64,000 nucleotides of DNA from Brassica napus (GCF_020379485.1 NC_063435.1:2790001-2854000); one strand, 5' to 3'. Positions 36,762-49,989 are shown, counted from the first letter of the stretch. Notes: generated by a model from the sequence alone, not told the origin. Made by a program: numbers and translations.

Positions 36762-39557
36762 AACAATTTTGGTATAAAACCCGGATTATCTGAATACAAA
36801 AAACGAATGAGGTTACTCAAAGGAACAAATATTACCAATGCTAATAAAATATCCAAGCGAGGTTATTTTTAGGATTTGAATATATAAGTACATCAGTAAT
36901 GTCGGATACCTTGTAATTGAGTATGGAGATATTAAATACCGATAAATATGCTGCATGGGTACGAATATAGGTACCACCGTCAAAGATATTATCATTTGCG
37001 TCAGTTCACACTGTTCAAGTTTCAAACATATCATCACCATAAAATTACAAGATTTTATCATCTTGCACACTGTCAACATTCAACTAATTATGAACTAAAT
37101 AGACTATAAGTATAACATTTTCAAAGATAAAATTTAGCAATTCGAGTCCGAAACGCATTGTGATAAGCTCTGTTTAAGAATAGGAAAGAAGAAAACGAAT
37201 CTTAATGGTAACAAGAAGTGAGAATAGGGACAAAAGCTCCAATTAATGTCATTTTGTCAATAAGACGAAGATGGCCCCATGTGAACATTGCAGAGTCATG
37301 TGACTTAGTTCTATCATTTTAGGCAAAAATTCAGCTACCATTTTTACCGCAATAATCCCAAAATTTACTCAAAATTTTGGTAGCCTGGCCAATTAAAATG
37401 AGGTTGTTTTCATGTTGTCTGACGCGAGTTTGAGATTTTCTTCAGATTCAGATCTTTTAAGAAGTTTCAGTCGAAGAAATGTACATGCTAAATATTTACA
37501 ACTCCACGTTACTGAAACTCAACTCTCTTTATTTCTTTAATTTATTTTATTTGAGTATATATCGAACTTTTAAATTAGTTCTATTAATATCTTGTCAAAA
37601 GATTTTTTTTTGAAAAAGGAGCAAATATCGTGTCAATTTTTTACCAAAAATAAAATATTGTGTCAATCGTAAGGGTATCATCTAGTATATCCATTTATAA
37701 ATTTGACTTACGAGATAAATCTTGTGAAATTATATCATATTTACACATTTTTTCTCTAATTAAGTCAATACCCTAAATTCTACACCACTATGACTTCGTT
37801 GATAGACACAAAACTTGTCCTATCATAGATAATTTGCTAATTTCATCATTTTTTGGGGTTTAAGCCAATTCACTCGTAAATATTTTGATCCTTGAATACG
37901 AGGTGTAAGTATATATGTACCAAGTGAAACTTCAAATAATTCAATAATACATCACACTTGAATGAGATAATTAACCCCCCAGCCATGGCAAAACTTTATC
38001 ATAAATGTCAAAATTGTACCATGTCCTTTCGTTATAAAGGACTTGGACTACATTATACAATAGATATATGAGTTAACATTACTTTTGTCTTATTCAATTA
38101 TATGGTACAAAACTACAAACTAAGTTTCATTGATATGGCGATGAAAAGATCTTGTAATTTTTTCTACGAGTATCGCTTTTTATTGTTTTTTTCGCTCTAA
38201 CACGTATATATATTATTATAGGACCTATAACATACTTGTACCAAGCTCGTCCATTTTTTGTTTATTTTGAAAATTTCTATACTATAAGCATTTCCATAAA
38301 AACCTACGTAGGTTATATAAGAAACGCGTGAACAACGTTGGACACGGTACCACCTAACAAAATTAGGGTTTATGATCAAATTTCATGTTCAGTGCATGTG
38401 ATATCAGCTAAAGCTATCATCATACTAATCTGCTAACAACTAATTAACATCTTAAACTTCGGTGTTTTGCGAGGATAAGTTCGCAGTTGTTATCATCTCA
38501 TTTTTGATTAAAGGATCGATTTGAGTCTTTGAGATTTTGTTATGTACGTGATGATGCTATTCTTTCTTGTCCTGTGGCATCAATTATTCGGAACCATGAA
38601 TATTATCAATGAGAAAAGAAAAGTGATATCCAAGAACTTTCTTTTAGGTTTTAGTCCCATTCAGAAATATGTTACAAACATATCTTTAATAGATTTTAAT
38701 ATGTTACAAAACATATCTTTGATATAGATTTTTAATTGCCTGGTACTACTATTAACTACCAACGCGTTTAATTTTAACAACTTATCCAACACATCAATAA
38801 AGCATATCTGATATTTAAAAAAAAAAAAAAACAGAAAGACATCACCCACCACAATATTCACATTCACAATGTAGTAATACCGAAGTTGCAAACTATTAAA
38901 CCTCCTGAGGTTACTATTTTTTGTACAACAGTGAATTTTGATTTTCTTTCTCGTCCAACAATGAAATCTTTTTTTTAACAACGAAATCTGTAAAGAAAGA
39001 AAATATTCTATTTATTATATTAATTAAAAGCCAACAAGAAAACTAAAACAATGGGAGGGGATATAGTGTTTCATGCTATGTTTACAATATTTAGGCTTTT
39101 GAGACAAAGGGAAATAATGATCAATGCGTCTAAGAAAAGTGTCTAAACTTAGAGAAACTAAATAATGTTTAATAACTGAATATTAAAATAAGTTTAAGAG
39201 AACTGATGCGGCCGAAAACGTGATTATGTTCACTCGAAAGGGTGAGCCTTTCATCATTTCCCAACCCCACCCTTTTTCCCCACAATTCTCACTGTTTCAG
39301 TTACTATAAATTTCTGTTTGTTATTATTTTCATTTAAGGTTAATCTCTTTGTTTTCCATTAAGCCAAATGAAAACCATATTCGTGTATACGAATTTCTCT
39401 TAACACTTGACATAACTATTAGTAGTAGTATTACCCAACTTCTCAAGAAAATTTCGACTAAAGGTAATAAAGCATGGACAATTTTAATTGCACCGTAAAT
39501 TGTGTTTATTTTATACAGTAAGTTTTAATGTTTATTTCGTTAGTTTCTGAACACTTA
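36762..39557. other. gene-poor AT-rich stretch
   Basis: No gene is seen. It contains the triple aatat(c/t)(t/g)tgtcaa repeat with two micro-insertions at 37586-37667. Confidence 0.4.
37586..37667. repeat. two successive micro-insertions at one target
   Basis: The target aatatc(t/g)tgtcaa occurs three times (37586-37598, 37624-37637, 37654-37667), separated by a T-rich 25-bp and a T/A-rich 16-bp insert. Confidence 0.6.
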
Positions 39558-39819
39558 GAGCATCTCCAACACATTGCTATTTTCACCTCTATAATAGCAT
39601 TTAGAGGTGAAATTGCTCCAACCCACCTCTATTTCTTCCTCTATAACAGAGATTTCTATTTTTTCCTCTATTTATAGAGGAAGAAATAGCATTCCTCTAT
39701 TTTTTACTCTATATTTTAGAGATTGCTATTTTAGGGGAATACATTGGAGCATATTTCATTTCTATTATAGAGTTCCCCTATTTTAAAGGTGAAAATAGCA
39801 AAATACATTGGAGATGGTC
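39558..39819. mobile_element. Tourist-like (PIF/Harbinger) MITE with TTA duplication
   Basis: 262 bp. gagcatctccaac...gctattttcacc at the left is inverted at the right (ggtgaaaatagc...ttggagatggtc). TTA lies on both sides (39555-39557 and 39820-39822). Confidence 0.88.
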
Positions 39820-40895
39820 TTAAAGAAAACAATAGTTTTAACATAAAAGATTAACATGGATAACTTGATGTCACTTTCGGCCTTCCCGTTTCTACAGTTC
39901 TCGTATGGTTCTTCCTTTGTGCAATTTCTTTTGGTTAGAGTTTAAATTCTTGGCTAAATTAAGTCTTTTGTCCTTTGAACTTTTTTGTTTAAGTTTTATT
40001 GACGGTAGTGTTATTTTCTTTATTTAGGGCTTATTAGTTTTCCTCTTTTGGATGTTTGATTGTGATATCTAGTTGGTTCAATAACGGGCTCGGGTATAGT
40101 TATTTTTGTATTTCAAATTTGTAATTCTCTTTTAGTTACCAGATGAAAGAAAAACTTGATGTCAAAACGTTATTGGTGCAGAGCAAATGCATTCATCAGT
40201 TCTTGTCATTAAACCCTAATCCGTGGCTCTTTTTATATGAAATAAAATAAATAAATCGAGTATAGTTGTGAATGATTGAAAAACCAAGCCATGCGTGAAT
40301 GATATAATTGTGAGAAATTATTACGATTATATGTGAATCGTTGTGGTCAATAGTGATTTGAATCGTAGAATTAAATTAATCATGATTGTGTTATACAATC
40401 ATATAAACCAAACCAGTTCTTTATTCCTTTTTTTTAATGAAAGGATTGAAGAAGACAATATTTCCTTTACTCTGTTTAATTGTTTTTTGCCCTTTTCCAT
40501 ATAACACTCCATGTTTTGAGCCAGTCTGAAAAGAATCTAAAGACCATGTGATATATAAATATCATCCCACATATATAAATTTGCTCTTTGCAGTGTATGA
40601 ATCATCAAATCAAACTCTATTGAATACTAAACCAAATCAGAAATAATTACCAGCTGAAATATCATAGATTGTATACTTTCGTTTTGTCACCATTCACACT
40701 TTTGATCCATAGGAAATATAAACTATGATCGGTAATATTAGGAGATTCATTTCAAACCAGTGTAGCAAATTAGCAATCAATTCATTACGATGGCTCCACA
40801 TATTAAATGAACAGCATCTAATAATCTCACTATTTAAAGCCGTACGAGGACGGTCTCACATAACTACATACGGGAGTATAACTTTTTTTTGTCAA
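39820..40895. other. intergenic, no gene seen
   Basis: AT-rich; no supported gene. Confidence 0.35.
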
Positions 40896-41480
40896 TGACA
40901 TAATTATATAACTAAGTATTCTGTTCACTCTATTGGCATTAAAATTAATTTTGTGTTCAATATGATAAATAATATTTCAATTGGCTCTATTATATCGATT
41001 TGATCGTAGATTTGTATGAATAGTTTTTTCAAAAAAATAAAAAATTGATGTAGCTGGAGATCAAAGTATCTTATTTTACATAATATTTAGATAAATATAT
41101 TTAGTGCATTTATTTAGTAGGTTTTATAATGTATTTATTTCTCTAGATAAAATATAGTTAAAATTTAATTTTTTGTCTTATAATCACATATTAACCTTTT
41201 GTCAGTGGCGTAATTACATAACTAATAAGTATTAAGTTCACTACATTCGCATAAAATAATTTGTTCTACAATATAAAATAATATTTGAATCCGCTCGATT
41301 GTATTAATTTGATCGTAAATTTGTATGAATTTTTCTTCAAAAAAAAATTGATGCTAGTTTTTTTTGCGAGATTAATTGATGCTAGCTTTGGAGATAAAGG
41401 AATACCGTATTTTATGTCAGTATGCAATGTCAAAAAGTATAATATAAGGGTTAGTTTCTATATATTTGATGTATTTATTT
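40896..41480 (+). repeat. diverged tandem duplication of about 300 bp
   Basis: Copy 1 (about 40896-41125) and copy 2 (about 41200-41480) align across tgtcaatgacataatta / tgtcagtggcgtaattaca, then ttgatcgtagatttgtatga / ttgatcgtaaatttgtatga. Copy 2 carries an extra micro-insertion at 41358-41373. Confidence 0.75.
41346..41385. repeat. micro-insertion with 12-bp target duplication and an in-window comparison site
   Basis: aattgatgctag at 41346-41357 and 41374-41385 brackets a 16-bp insert (8 T then gcgagatt). The paralogous site near 41043-41055 has one copy of the target only. Confidence 0.75.
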
Positions 41481-41689
41481 AATATTTTAATGTTTGCATA
41501 ACTCTATATAAAAAGATATTTAATAGTTAATTTAATACAAATTTCAAATGATAGAATATCCAAATTTATTTATAACTCTTAGTTAAAACATATAAAATAT
41601 AATTTTTATAAATATATACTTTGACATACATTATTCATAATTTAAATTATCAAAAGAACATTAATCCATAATTTATAAATTTTATACAA

Positions 41690-41880
41690 GTCTGAAATCT
41701 TTTGGTCCAGTGGTAAAGAAAACGGATTGGGACACTAACACATTTCTAGTTTGATTTACATGTTACACGAAATTAAGTCATATTGTTCTTGGACACCTAT
41801 ATAAATATGAGTCTCTACTTACGATACATTTACATACCCAAAGAAAAAGTATATGCGTGGATACACCTCTTTTAAAATTT
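41690..41880 (+). mobile_element. possible degenerate SINE
   Basis: ggtccagtggtaaag resembles box A and ctagtttgattta a degraded box B. No clear ends. Confidence 0.3.
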
Positions 41881-43200
41881 AGTATGAGCGTTTACATAAG
41901 TTTGCAATACCTCCATGTTAATCAAAAAATAATTATTCAAAATAATAAGAAAAAAATCTACCGGTTAACCAGATTGTGGAGCATGTGTGAACACTGAACA
42001 AATATATAATCAGATTCTACATCTACTCTGTTTTTCCCCAAAATAAACAAAAACTTCACGTTACTTCAGTGTTATAAAACAAAACGGAGAGAAATTATTG
42101 AAGTTAATGAGAATGAATCGTTCCTAAATATGATGTCGCAAAATTCCTAGGACCGGTTTACACGGAAGGAATAAAGAGAGAACTACTTCACGTTTTCTCA
42201 CAAAGTAACGTTAAACTAACTGGTTCACTGTCGTAATTAATAAATTAAAATTAATCTAAATGTAATTGGATTAATTCCTACTCCGTAAAACAACTGGTTG
42301 TTTCGCTGAGGCCACGCCAAGCCACATAAGCTGAGCTACGAAAATCTGATAAGGAGTAAATTAAAAGTAAAAGCACATTCTTATAAAATAATGTAGTACT
42401 TTATACTCACTAATATAGAGGGGATTTTATGAATATTCACATAGTGATCTTAGTCCCCATTTCTAACGTTTCCTTTTGATGAGTTAGTTTATATAACTCA
42501 CAGTGAAATTTATTAATTTATTTTTCAATGTTCAATTATTTTATTGCTTTGAACCGGAAAGTCTAATGCTGGATAAAATAAAGCAAAACATATTGTAAGT
42601 TCATGGAATTAAAAATCTATACTATTTCGAAATTCCAACTTATTTGTATGTTAAAAGATAAAATTATATAGAAACGAAAGACGACACAGCGATGTCGACC
42701 AGCAAACCAGTTTGCAAAAGTGATAGAGAAAAATATTAAGCAAAGGATTATGTCTACTCGATAATACAAGAAGCGAAAACTTACGAAACTGATGCAGTAA
42801 TGGTTTGAGGCTCATATTAGATAAGAATATGTGCAAACGATAAAAAGTTTGGATTTTTAGATTCATTTGTAAATAACTATTCTTTTCCACGATGATCAAA
42901 AAATTCAACATTTTATTAAACAATAGAATTATATATATACTGATATGGAATTTAGAATATTAAAACCGGTGATACCATTAACACTCGTACTCCTAATGTA
43001 GTTTATTTTCTTTGACACATACTCCTAATCTACTTTGGCAATTACTTTTCACATCTAATCATTAAAATAATGTTTATGGTAATAAAAATATTAAAATAAT
43101 ATTTTATTCATATTAGCCCAAAATAAGAGTACTTGCACTCACTCCATTTTTCCCAATAAATTAAAGCACATCTTAAAAAAGATATCGAAGTATCAGCTCT
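41881..43200. other. HIPP upstream intergenic region
   Basis: AT-rich. A CT-rich tract (ctctctctccctccct) at about 43207-43226, just before the leader, is typical of plant core promoters. Confidence 0.4.
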
Positions 43201-43257
43201 GCCTCATCTCTCTCTCTCCCTCCCTTTCATTCTGAAACAGATGAAGTAGAGAAGTTA

Positions 43258-43579
43258 ATGTTCACCAAACTTACTGTAAAGCCTGAAACTTTCTTTCTTC
43301 TTCTTCTTTGCTTCATTCAAGTACGTCTCTGCTTTTGCCTTCTCTGTTTCTAAATCTTCTCTCTGCATATATGCCTTCCATGAAAAATATCTAATAAAAA
43401 GTCTTTTCACTTCAGCTATTGTTACTGTTTTCTCAGATAATGTATAACATATTTGTGTTGACAGTTATATTTGCTTCTGTCGTTTGAATATATTACTGAT
43501 AGTAACATTTTCTTGGTTTTTAACTGTGCAGATCAAAATTTCAAGAACCAGAGTAGTTGTTGCAGATCTAGTGAGATAA
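43258..43579 (+). promoter_or_regulatory. HIPP 5' leader with an intron and a 36-codon spliced uORF
   Basis: A GT-AG leader intron is predicted at 43321-43531 (donor gtacgt, acceptor tgtgcag). With it removed, the ATG at 43258 opens a 36-codon frame that crosses the junction and ends at TAA 43577-43579, 24 nt before the main ATG. Its first half is hydrophobic (FFLLLLCFIQ). The transcription start is not known; the uORF counts only if it lies upstream of 43258. Confidence 0.5.
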
Positions 43580-43603
43580 AATTTAACCAATTGAAGGAAA
43601 AAA

Positions 43604-45690
43604 ATGAGTAAAGAAGAGTTTATGAAGATACAGGTTTGCTCACCACTTTTTTTTCTTCTGTTTCGATTTTAATATTCTTACAGTAATATGAAAGTCCACT
43701 CTGTTTTTTTCTCTGTTGTGGTGTTTTCTTGTGTAGACTTGTGTTCTAAAAGTGAACATTCACTGTGATGGTTGCAAGCAAAAAGTTAAGAAAATCTTGC
43801 AGAAAATTGAAGGTATAGTAACAAGAAAAATAAAAATAAATTTTCACGTTCTACATTTGACTTTCTGAAATATTTTCATTTTTAATTCAGATTTTGACTC
43901 GACTCTAGGCTAAGTTGTTTTTGGTTGCCGGTACAGGTGTTTTCACGACAAAGATAGACGCAGAGCAAGGGAAAGTGACGGTATCTGGAAATGTAGACCC
44001 CTCTGTTCTTATCAAGAAGCTCTTGAAATCTGGTAAACATGCCGAAATCTGGGGAGCTCCAAAGGGAAATAACACCATTCAGAACCAACCCAACTTGGCC
44101 AATCAGTTCAAAGGCATGCAGATTGACCACGGCGGCAAAGGCGGTGGTGGTAATGGGGGTGGAAACAATAACAAAGTCCAGAAGGGAGGCGGTGGTGGTG
44201 GTGGTGGACCGCCACCGAAGATGGGTGGTGGTGGAGGAGGTGGTGGACCGCCAATGAAGATGAGTGGTGGAGGAGGTGGTGGTGGGCCGCCAATGAAGAT
44301 GGGTGGTGGTGGTGGAGGAGGTGGTGCGCCGCCAATGAAGATGGGTGGTGGTGGGCCGCCAATGAAGATGGGACTTCCACAGTTAACTCCACAACAGATG
44401 CAGCAGCTGAATCCACAGCAACTGCAGCAGCTTCAACAGCTTCAGCAGATGAAAGGGTTTCAAGATCTGAAGCTGCCTCCTCAGATGAAGGGTCCAGGCC
44501 CTGGCTCTGTTCCTGTGAACAAGAATCCTCAGAATCCTAATCAGAAGGCTGTGAAGTTTGACGTTCCTGAAGATGATGATGATGACGATTTCAGTGATGA
44601 TGAATTCGATGATGATGAGTTTGATGAAGACGACGAGTTTGATGATGATGATTTGGAGGATGATGAGTTTGACGATCACGCTCCTCCTCCTAACAAGATG
44701 AAGCCTATGATGGGTGGTGGACCTGGTGGTAACATGATGATGCCTAATAACATGATGCCTAACATGATGATGCCTAACGCTCAACAAATGTTAAACGCTC
44801 ACAAAAACGGCGGTGGTCCTGGACCCGCCGGTGGTAAGATTGTGGGTAAAGGAGGCCCCGGTGGTGTTCCTTTTCCTGTTCAAATGCCTAGCGGTGGTGG
44901 AGGTAATGGTGGTAAGAAGGGAGGTCCCGGTGGAGGTGGTGGGGGTAATGTGGGGAATCCAAATCAAAACGGTGGTAAAAGCGGCGGCGGTGGTGGTGGA
45001 CAGTTTGATGGGAAAAATGGGGGAGGTGGTGGTGGTCCTAACGGTAATAAAGGTGGTGGCGGAGGCCAGATGATCGGTGGTCCCAACGGAGGCAAAAAGG
45101 GTGGTGCTGGCGGTGGAGGTGGCGGCGGAGGAGGACCCATGAGTGGAGGACTCCCACCAGGTTTCCGGCCAATGGGAGGCGGCAATGGAGGTGGACCTCC
45201 GACCATGAGTATGCCAATGAGTGGGGCAATGGGTGGTCCAATTGGTAATCTACCATCAATGGGTGGTGGTGGTCCTGGTGCAATGGGAAATAATAATATG
45301 CAGGCGGTTCAAGGATTACCCGCAATGGGTCCAGGAGGTGGCGGCGGCCCATCCGTAGGAGCCCCGCCAGGGTATTTCCAAGGCCATGGAAGCAACGGTG
45401 GTGGCCAAGACTCAGTGCCTGGAAATCCCTACTTGCAACAGCAGCAGCAACAACAACAACAACAACAATACTTGGCGGCAGTTATGAACCAGCAACGAGC
45501 CATGGGCAACGAACGGTTCCAGCCGATGATGTACGCTCGACCACCTCCCGCTGTCAACTACTTGCCACCTGAACCGTACCAACAACATCCGTACCCGTAT
45601 CCGTATCCATACCAATATCCGCCTCATGGTGGTGATCAGTATTCTCATTACTTCAATGATGAGAATACATCAAGCTGCAACATCATGTGA
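43604..45690 (+). CDS. heavy-metal-associated isoprenylated plant protein (HIPP), glycine-rich
   Basis: Three exons: 43604-43633, 43737-43812 and 43937-45690, all GT-AG, giving 619 aa. Residues 11-75 form an HMA domain with the metal-binding pair Cys20 and Cys23 in [12 protein letters not shown] proteins bind Cu, Zn or Cd. The protein ends in Cys-Asn-Ile-Met, a CaaX box for farnesylation, so membrane association is expected. In between are long Gly-rich repeats ([10 protein letters not shown] type), a Gln-rich part, an Asp/Glu block ([14 protein letters not shown] type), Met/Pro/Asn-rich segments, an 11-residue poly-Gln and a [11 protein letters not shown] tail. It matches the At5g19090/At3g06130 clade. 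No lesion is seen; the trinucleotide runs are likely length-polymorphic. Confidence 0.93.
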
Positions 45691-47401
45691 GCAAACGAAA
45701 AAACAAAACAACATCAAAAGTTGCCATAGTTTGTGTATCCGTCTGGTCTGTGATTATACATGGAAATGAGGGGGTTTTTCTTAATGGTTTAAGGGTTCTT
45801 ACAATCCTTCTTCTAAACTCCAACGGATCAAATCCTAAGTTATATTAGGGTTTTCTTTTTCTTTTTAATTTGTGATAGTTCTTAAGTAACTTATAGAATC
45901 ATAATATAAAATCAAACGAATATTTTATATTGCAAGTTTTGTCTAGGTTCTTACTTTCTTAACGAGAGCCTAGTGTTCATATCTGCTGTCTAGATGTTTC
46001 AGACAAAATAATATAAATAAAGCCATAAACGAAATGAGTATTTTTATATACAAAGTGACTCATGATATTTGTTATTCTTATATATGATATGCGCAATTGC
46101 GAAGAACAAGTTTGGTAGATACTAGATACCAAACCCCTTCAAGTCTAGCTGCGATTAGTGATATTGACACTTGTGAATCAATAAACTCTTTATTTTGAAA
46201 AACTATTAATAAATTGTTTATCAGTATATTTTATATTAACTCGATCTTGAAATCGAGAAAACTCGTCCAAGAAGTACTTTATTTCATTTTGCCAAACTGA
46301 GCAAACATAATGAGTAATGGAATTGGAACTGTGTCCCACCCACTATAGTTTTAGATCATATTGTCCATTTGGTTTTAGCTTTAATTTCGCTTTTGTTATT
46401 AGGTTTGAATATATTCATAAAAAGAAAAAGATTACAGATTAAAGTAAACAAATCAGTTGTATTTTAAATAATAAAAAGATAGACAGTAAAAACGCTGAAT
46501 GCGAGGATAGCAGCATCTGCTTTACTCTCCTCACCAGTGATTTGCATTCTGCACAATCAAATAAAATTTCATATGTGGCAAAACGAACGGGTTTATTTTG
46601 GTTGCGGCACAACGGTTGTGAATTGTGATGCAGTCTCAACGTCCGTGAACGTTAATGTCGATAGTCCTTATCTAGACCGGTTTAATCTCGTAATTAACAA
46701 AGTCAAAACTTATAATGAATAACAAAAGATGATCATCATCGTCATCATATTCATTACGATGATGTATGCATGAATGATCAAGATGGTGATGATAGATGAT
46801 GAATGGGACCCATATAAGTGAACTTAAATGGATGTGTGTGGCAGCTACTAGTGTTTAGCGTCACTGACGCAGCACACGTTTCTTCTCTTTCTCATTCTTA
46901 TGCTTTTGTACACGTTACATAACACACAATCTTATTAAAGAAGCGCTCTGGATTCAGCCAGATTTTGCTTCTTTCATACGTATTTTGCTTTTTATTACTT
47001 TAAAAAAGTTATTTTATCAATTCACTTAGAATTCTATATGCGGCTGTTTCATTACCTAGAATGGAGAAAATAAAGTTACTACTACATTTGCTTTGTTTAT
47101 GATTGCATACTAACCAGATCAGTTCATTATATAGACAAAGAAGTGATGAGTGAGAAGACTAGTTAAGGCTTAGAACAGGCTGCTCGAGGTACGACAGGAC
47201 CGACACTTTGTTTATTACGTTGCTTGTTTACAGCTCTAACGCTATTCCACGGTGAATCACTAGTTTTACTACTCCATTAAACTGCCTTTACACTTTACCA
47301 GCCAATAACCCGTTACAAATTTTGACAGATCAACCATCTTTGTCCTCTGTTTTCTCTTTGGGTCCCATCGTTTCTTTATTTTTTGTCCCTTAGTATTATT
47401 A
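45691..47401. other. downstream of HIPP
   Basis: Starts with the HIPP 3' UTR. A gat/cat-rich low-complexity patch lies at about 46727-46803. No further gene is supported. Confidence 0.4.
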
Positions 47402-47641
47402 TTCCCTATGTTTCATAATACTTAATATTTTCACTTAGTGCACAAATATTAAGAATTTTTTTCTGAAAAACATTTTAAAGATATAATTTTAAACTCAGTT
47501 AACCAATTATAAAAAAAACGGTAAAATCTAATTGGTTGAACAGTTTCCAATAAAGTTAAAGTTAATTTTAAAATTTCAAAATTTCGTAAATTGAAACAAA
47601 ATAATCATTCTAAAACATCATCTATATTGAAACGGAGTGAA
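47402..47641. mobile_element. Stowaway-like MITE (Tc1/mariner type)
   Basis: 240 bp. ttccctatgtttca and the inverse of tgaaacggagtgaa form the ends, flanked by TA at 47400-47401 and 47642-47643. Confidence 0.7.
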
Positions 47642-47830
47642 TATTATATTTCATTTAGTTATCACCAAAAGTGAAAAAGTGGATCTCCAGTGTTCACATT
47701 TTACCCCTAGGGCATATTACAAATAAACACACTTTAAAAAGTTTTTGATTCAACAGAATGCATGTATGTGAATTTTAATTCGAGTAAGGACAATACCAGA
47801 TGTTCCAGTCAATTGTTATTGCTATTGAAG

Positions 47831-47870
47831 AAAAATTACACTTAAGTTACAAAAAAAAAAATTACACTTA
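47831..47870. repeat. micro-insertion, 14-bp target duplication
   Basis: aaaaattacactta at 47831-47844 and 47857-47870 brackets the 12-bp insert agttacaaaaaa. Confidence 0.65.
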
Positions 47871-48053
47871 TTGCAAGAATATCTTAGAAACCTAAGAAAA
47901 TTTATTGCTATAACGATAACAAAAAATACTACAGCAATAGCGAAAATCTACAATAATAACCTAGAAACCTAAGAAAAAATTATTACAATATTACAAAAAC
48001 TACTTAATTTTAAAAGAAACCTATAAACCTAAGAAAGCAAGTATTACAATTAT

Positions 48054-48097
48054 ATAACTACTACAATTTTTTTGGTCAAAATAACTACTTCAATTTT
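48054..48097. repeat. micro-insertion, 17-bp target duplication (one mismatch)
   Basis: ataactact(a)caatttt is duplicated at 48054-48070 and 48081-48097 around tttggtcaaa. Confidence 0.6.
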
Positions 48098-48758
48098 ATA
48101 AACTTATTTTTATAATAACTTTTAAAAACTTTTAATTCCATTTAAAATATAAATACATCAGTTAAATTTTTCTTTAAAGAATCTACCAAAAGTTAGATAG
48201 CTAGAGTAAATGAAAGCAAGGGAGTTCAGCCTCTGCTACAGAGGACAGACTGATCTTAGTCAGATAAACCTTCGTGTTCATGAACTATCCAATGAGATAG
48301 TGCCAAGTCATCAGAACTAAATTATTGAGCGTTATAACGTCAAAATCACAGCCTGTATAGGAGACGCGTGGGACCCTCCCTTCAGCCTTTACTTGCTCGC
48401 CGGTTACGAATCCGCGCGAACTACGAGTGAGTTACGATGACGTGATGTTATTGTTAACGCCGTTAAATTGCTATAATTGTCATGTCAAACAGAGAAATTA
48501 AATAAGGATATTTTTGATAATTTTATAAATGCAGTAGGGGGCCACGTAATTTATAAAAGTTGGTATGCTTCATAATTACTCACAAGCAGGGTGAAAAAAT
48601 AAAATAAAAACAAAGGAGCTTTATGAATTAACGCAAATGTTCCCTCATTCGTACCATGAAAACCTGCATACCAATCGAATTGCGGGCAGGCACTAGACCA
48701 TTCACCTATTCGTTATAGTTTAACTTAAATTTGATTCTTTTCGTAGTTTAATGTATAG

Positions 48759-49101
48759 CCAGTGCCCAGACCCTGAGAAAATTTTAAAATTTTAAAGGTA
48801 AAAAAATTTAAAAATATCTTTTGGCTTTAATTTAACAGATTTCCATTATGTATATTAGTTCTTAAAATTTAAGAATTCAAAACCAATGTTTCATTTTATT
48901 ATGTCCAGAGGCGATTTTGTTTTATAGAAGACATATTTAAAATTGTTCACATAATTGGAATAGATTTGTTAAAGAAAAAACATACTTAAAAGTCAATGTT
49001 TGTAAAAAGGAAAATTAGTCAATGTTTTTTACATGGGAGTTTGAAAAGGCATAGAAGCAGATGTCCTCCTCTTACACAAGATTTGTGGCTCCGCCACTGG
49101 T
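48759..49101. mobile_element. hAT-like candidate element
   Basis: Left cagtgcccagaccc and right ggctccgccactg resemble the cagtggcggagcca ends of Brassicaceae hAT elements, but the left end is diverged and no 8-bp duplication is seen. Confidence 0.35.
48991..49027. repeat. micro-insertion, 11-bp target duplication
   Basis: agtcaatgttt at 48991-49001 and 49017-49027 brackets gtaaaaaggaaaatt. Confidence 0.6.
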
Positions 49102-49290
49102 TATAAAAATTGGCTCTGTATGTAGCCAATGTTGTTTTTACAATTTTTAATATCTAACCAAATCCAAGCAAGTTAATGTAAGGGTTTCTCACGTGAAGGT
49201 CGGGTCATGCAATCCGAAATATTATACATGTACGTACGTGCGTGTATATATATGTATGTATGTGATATAATTTGATGTGATAAAGAAAAC

Positions 49291-49323
49291 AAACCATGCC
49301 CAGTTCAAAAAAAAAAACCATGC
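49291..49323. repeat. micro-insertion, 9-bp target duplication
   Basis: aaaccatgc at 49291-49299 and 49315-49323 brackets ccagttcaaaaaaaa. Confidence 0.6.
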
Positions 49324-49989
49324 ATCAAATTTGTTTGGTGCAGACACTAAAATACAGAGGTGGCCAGGTGGGTGTGACAAAAACAGAAAGAGCGTGTGTG
49401 ATATTGAGAGCCCCGAAAAGAGATTATTGGAGAAAGGAAGTGAGCACATGGAGAAGCTTGTTTGTGTTTCCGATGATGAAAGAAGGGAATATTACAAACC
49501 AACAAAAGTCAAATCTGTCTTATTTGGAACTCAAGGATCTGAATCATTTTGACAACTGATCAAGCAGAACATTCAAGAAAAAATACAGTATAAAAGAGCA
49601 AACTCTTTTTTTTTTTAACTTTTTTTATTTTAAAAATATCAGGATACATTTTGAAAAGACAATAGATACATCATACATACATGTTTTTGGAAACCTCAGC
49701 TATCATAGACTGTATGTAATTTATGTTTAAAATAAATAAGACGCATACATATTTTTAGAAACCTCGGCTACTATATATAGACTGTATATATGTTTAAACT
49801 AAACAGTAGATAGATAGTTCCAAAATTTAAGTGTGAATTAGATTTGTGAAGTTTCATGGTCATATATGTGGCTAACAAAAATAGAGAACATCCATCTGAA
49901 ATAAAACTCGTCTAAGTTGGAATTGGGTTTTTAGAAACATTTCCGTTATCTTAATTGGTTGAAAGTATAATAAAGGTGAAACATTCGTT

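Noticed and set aside
44108..45648. Long open frames on the minus strand and other frames across the HIPP gene
   Set aside because: They are by-products of the GC-rich simple repeats of the true + strand gene; the proteins are low-complexity mirror images.
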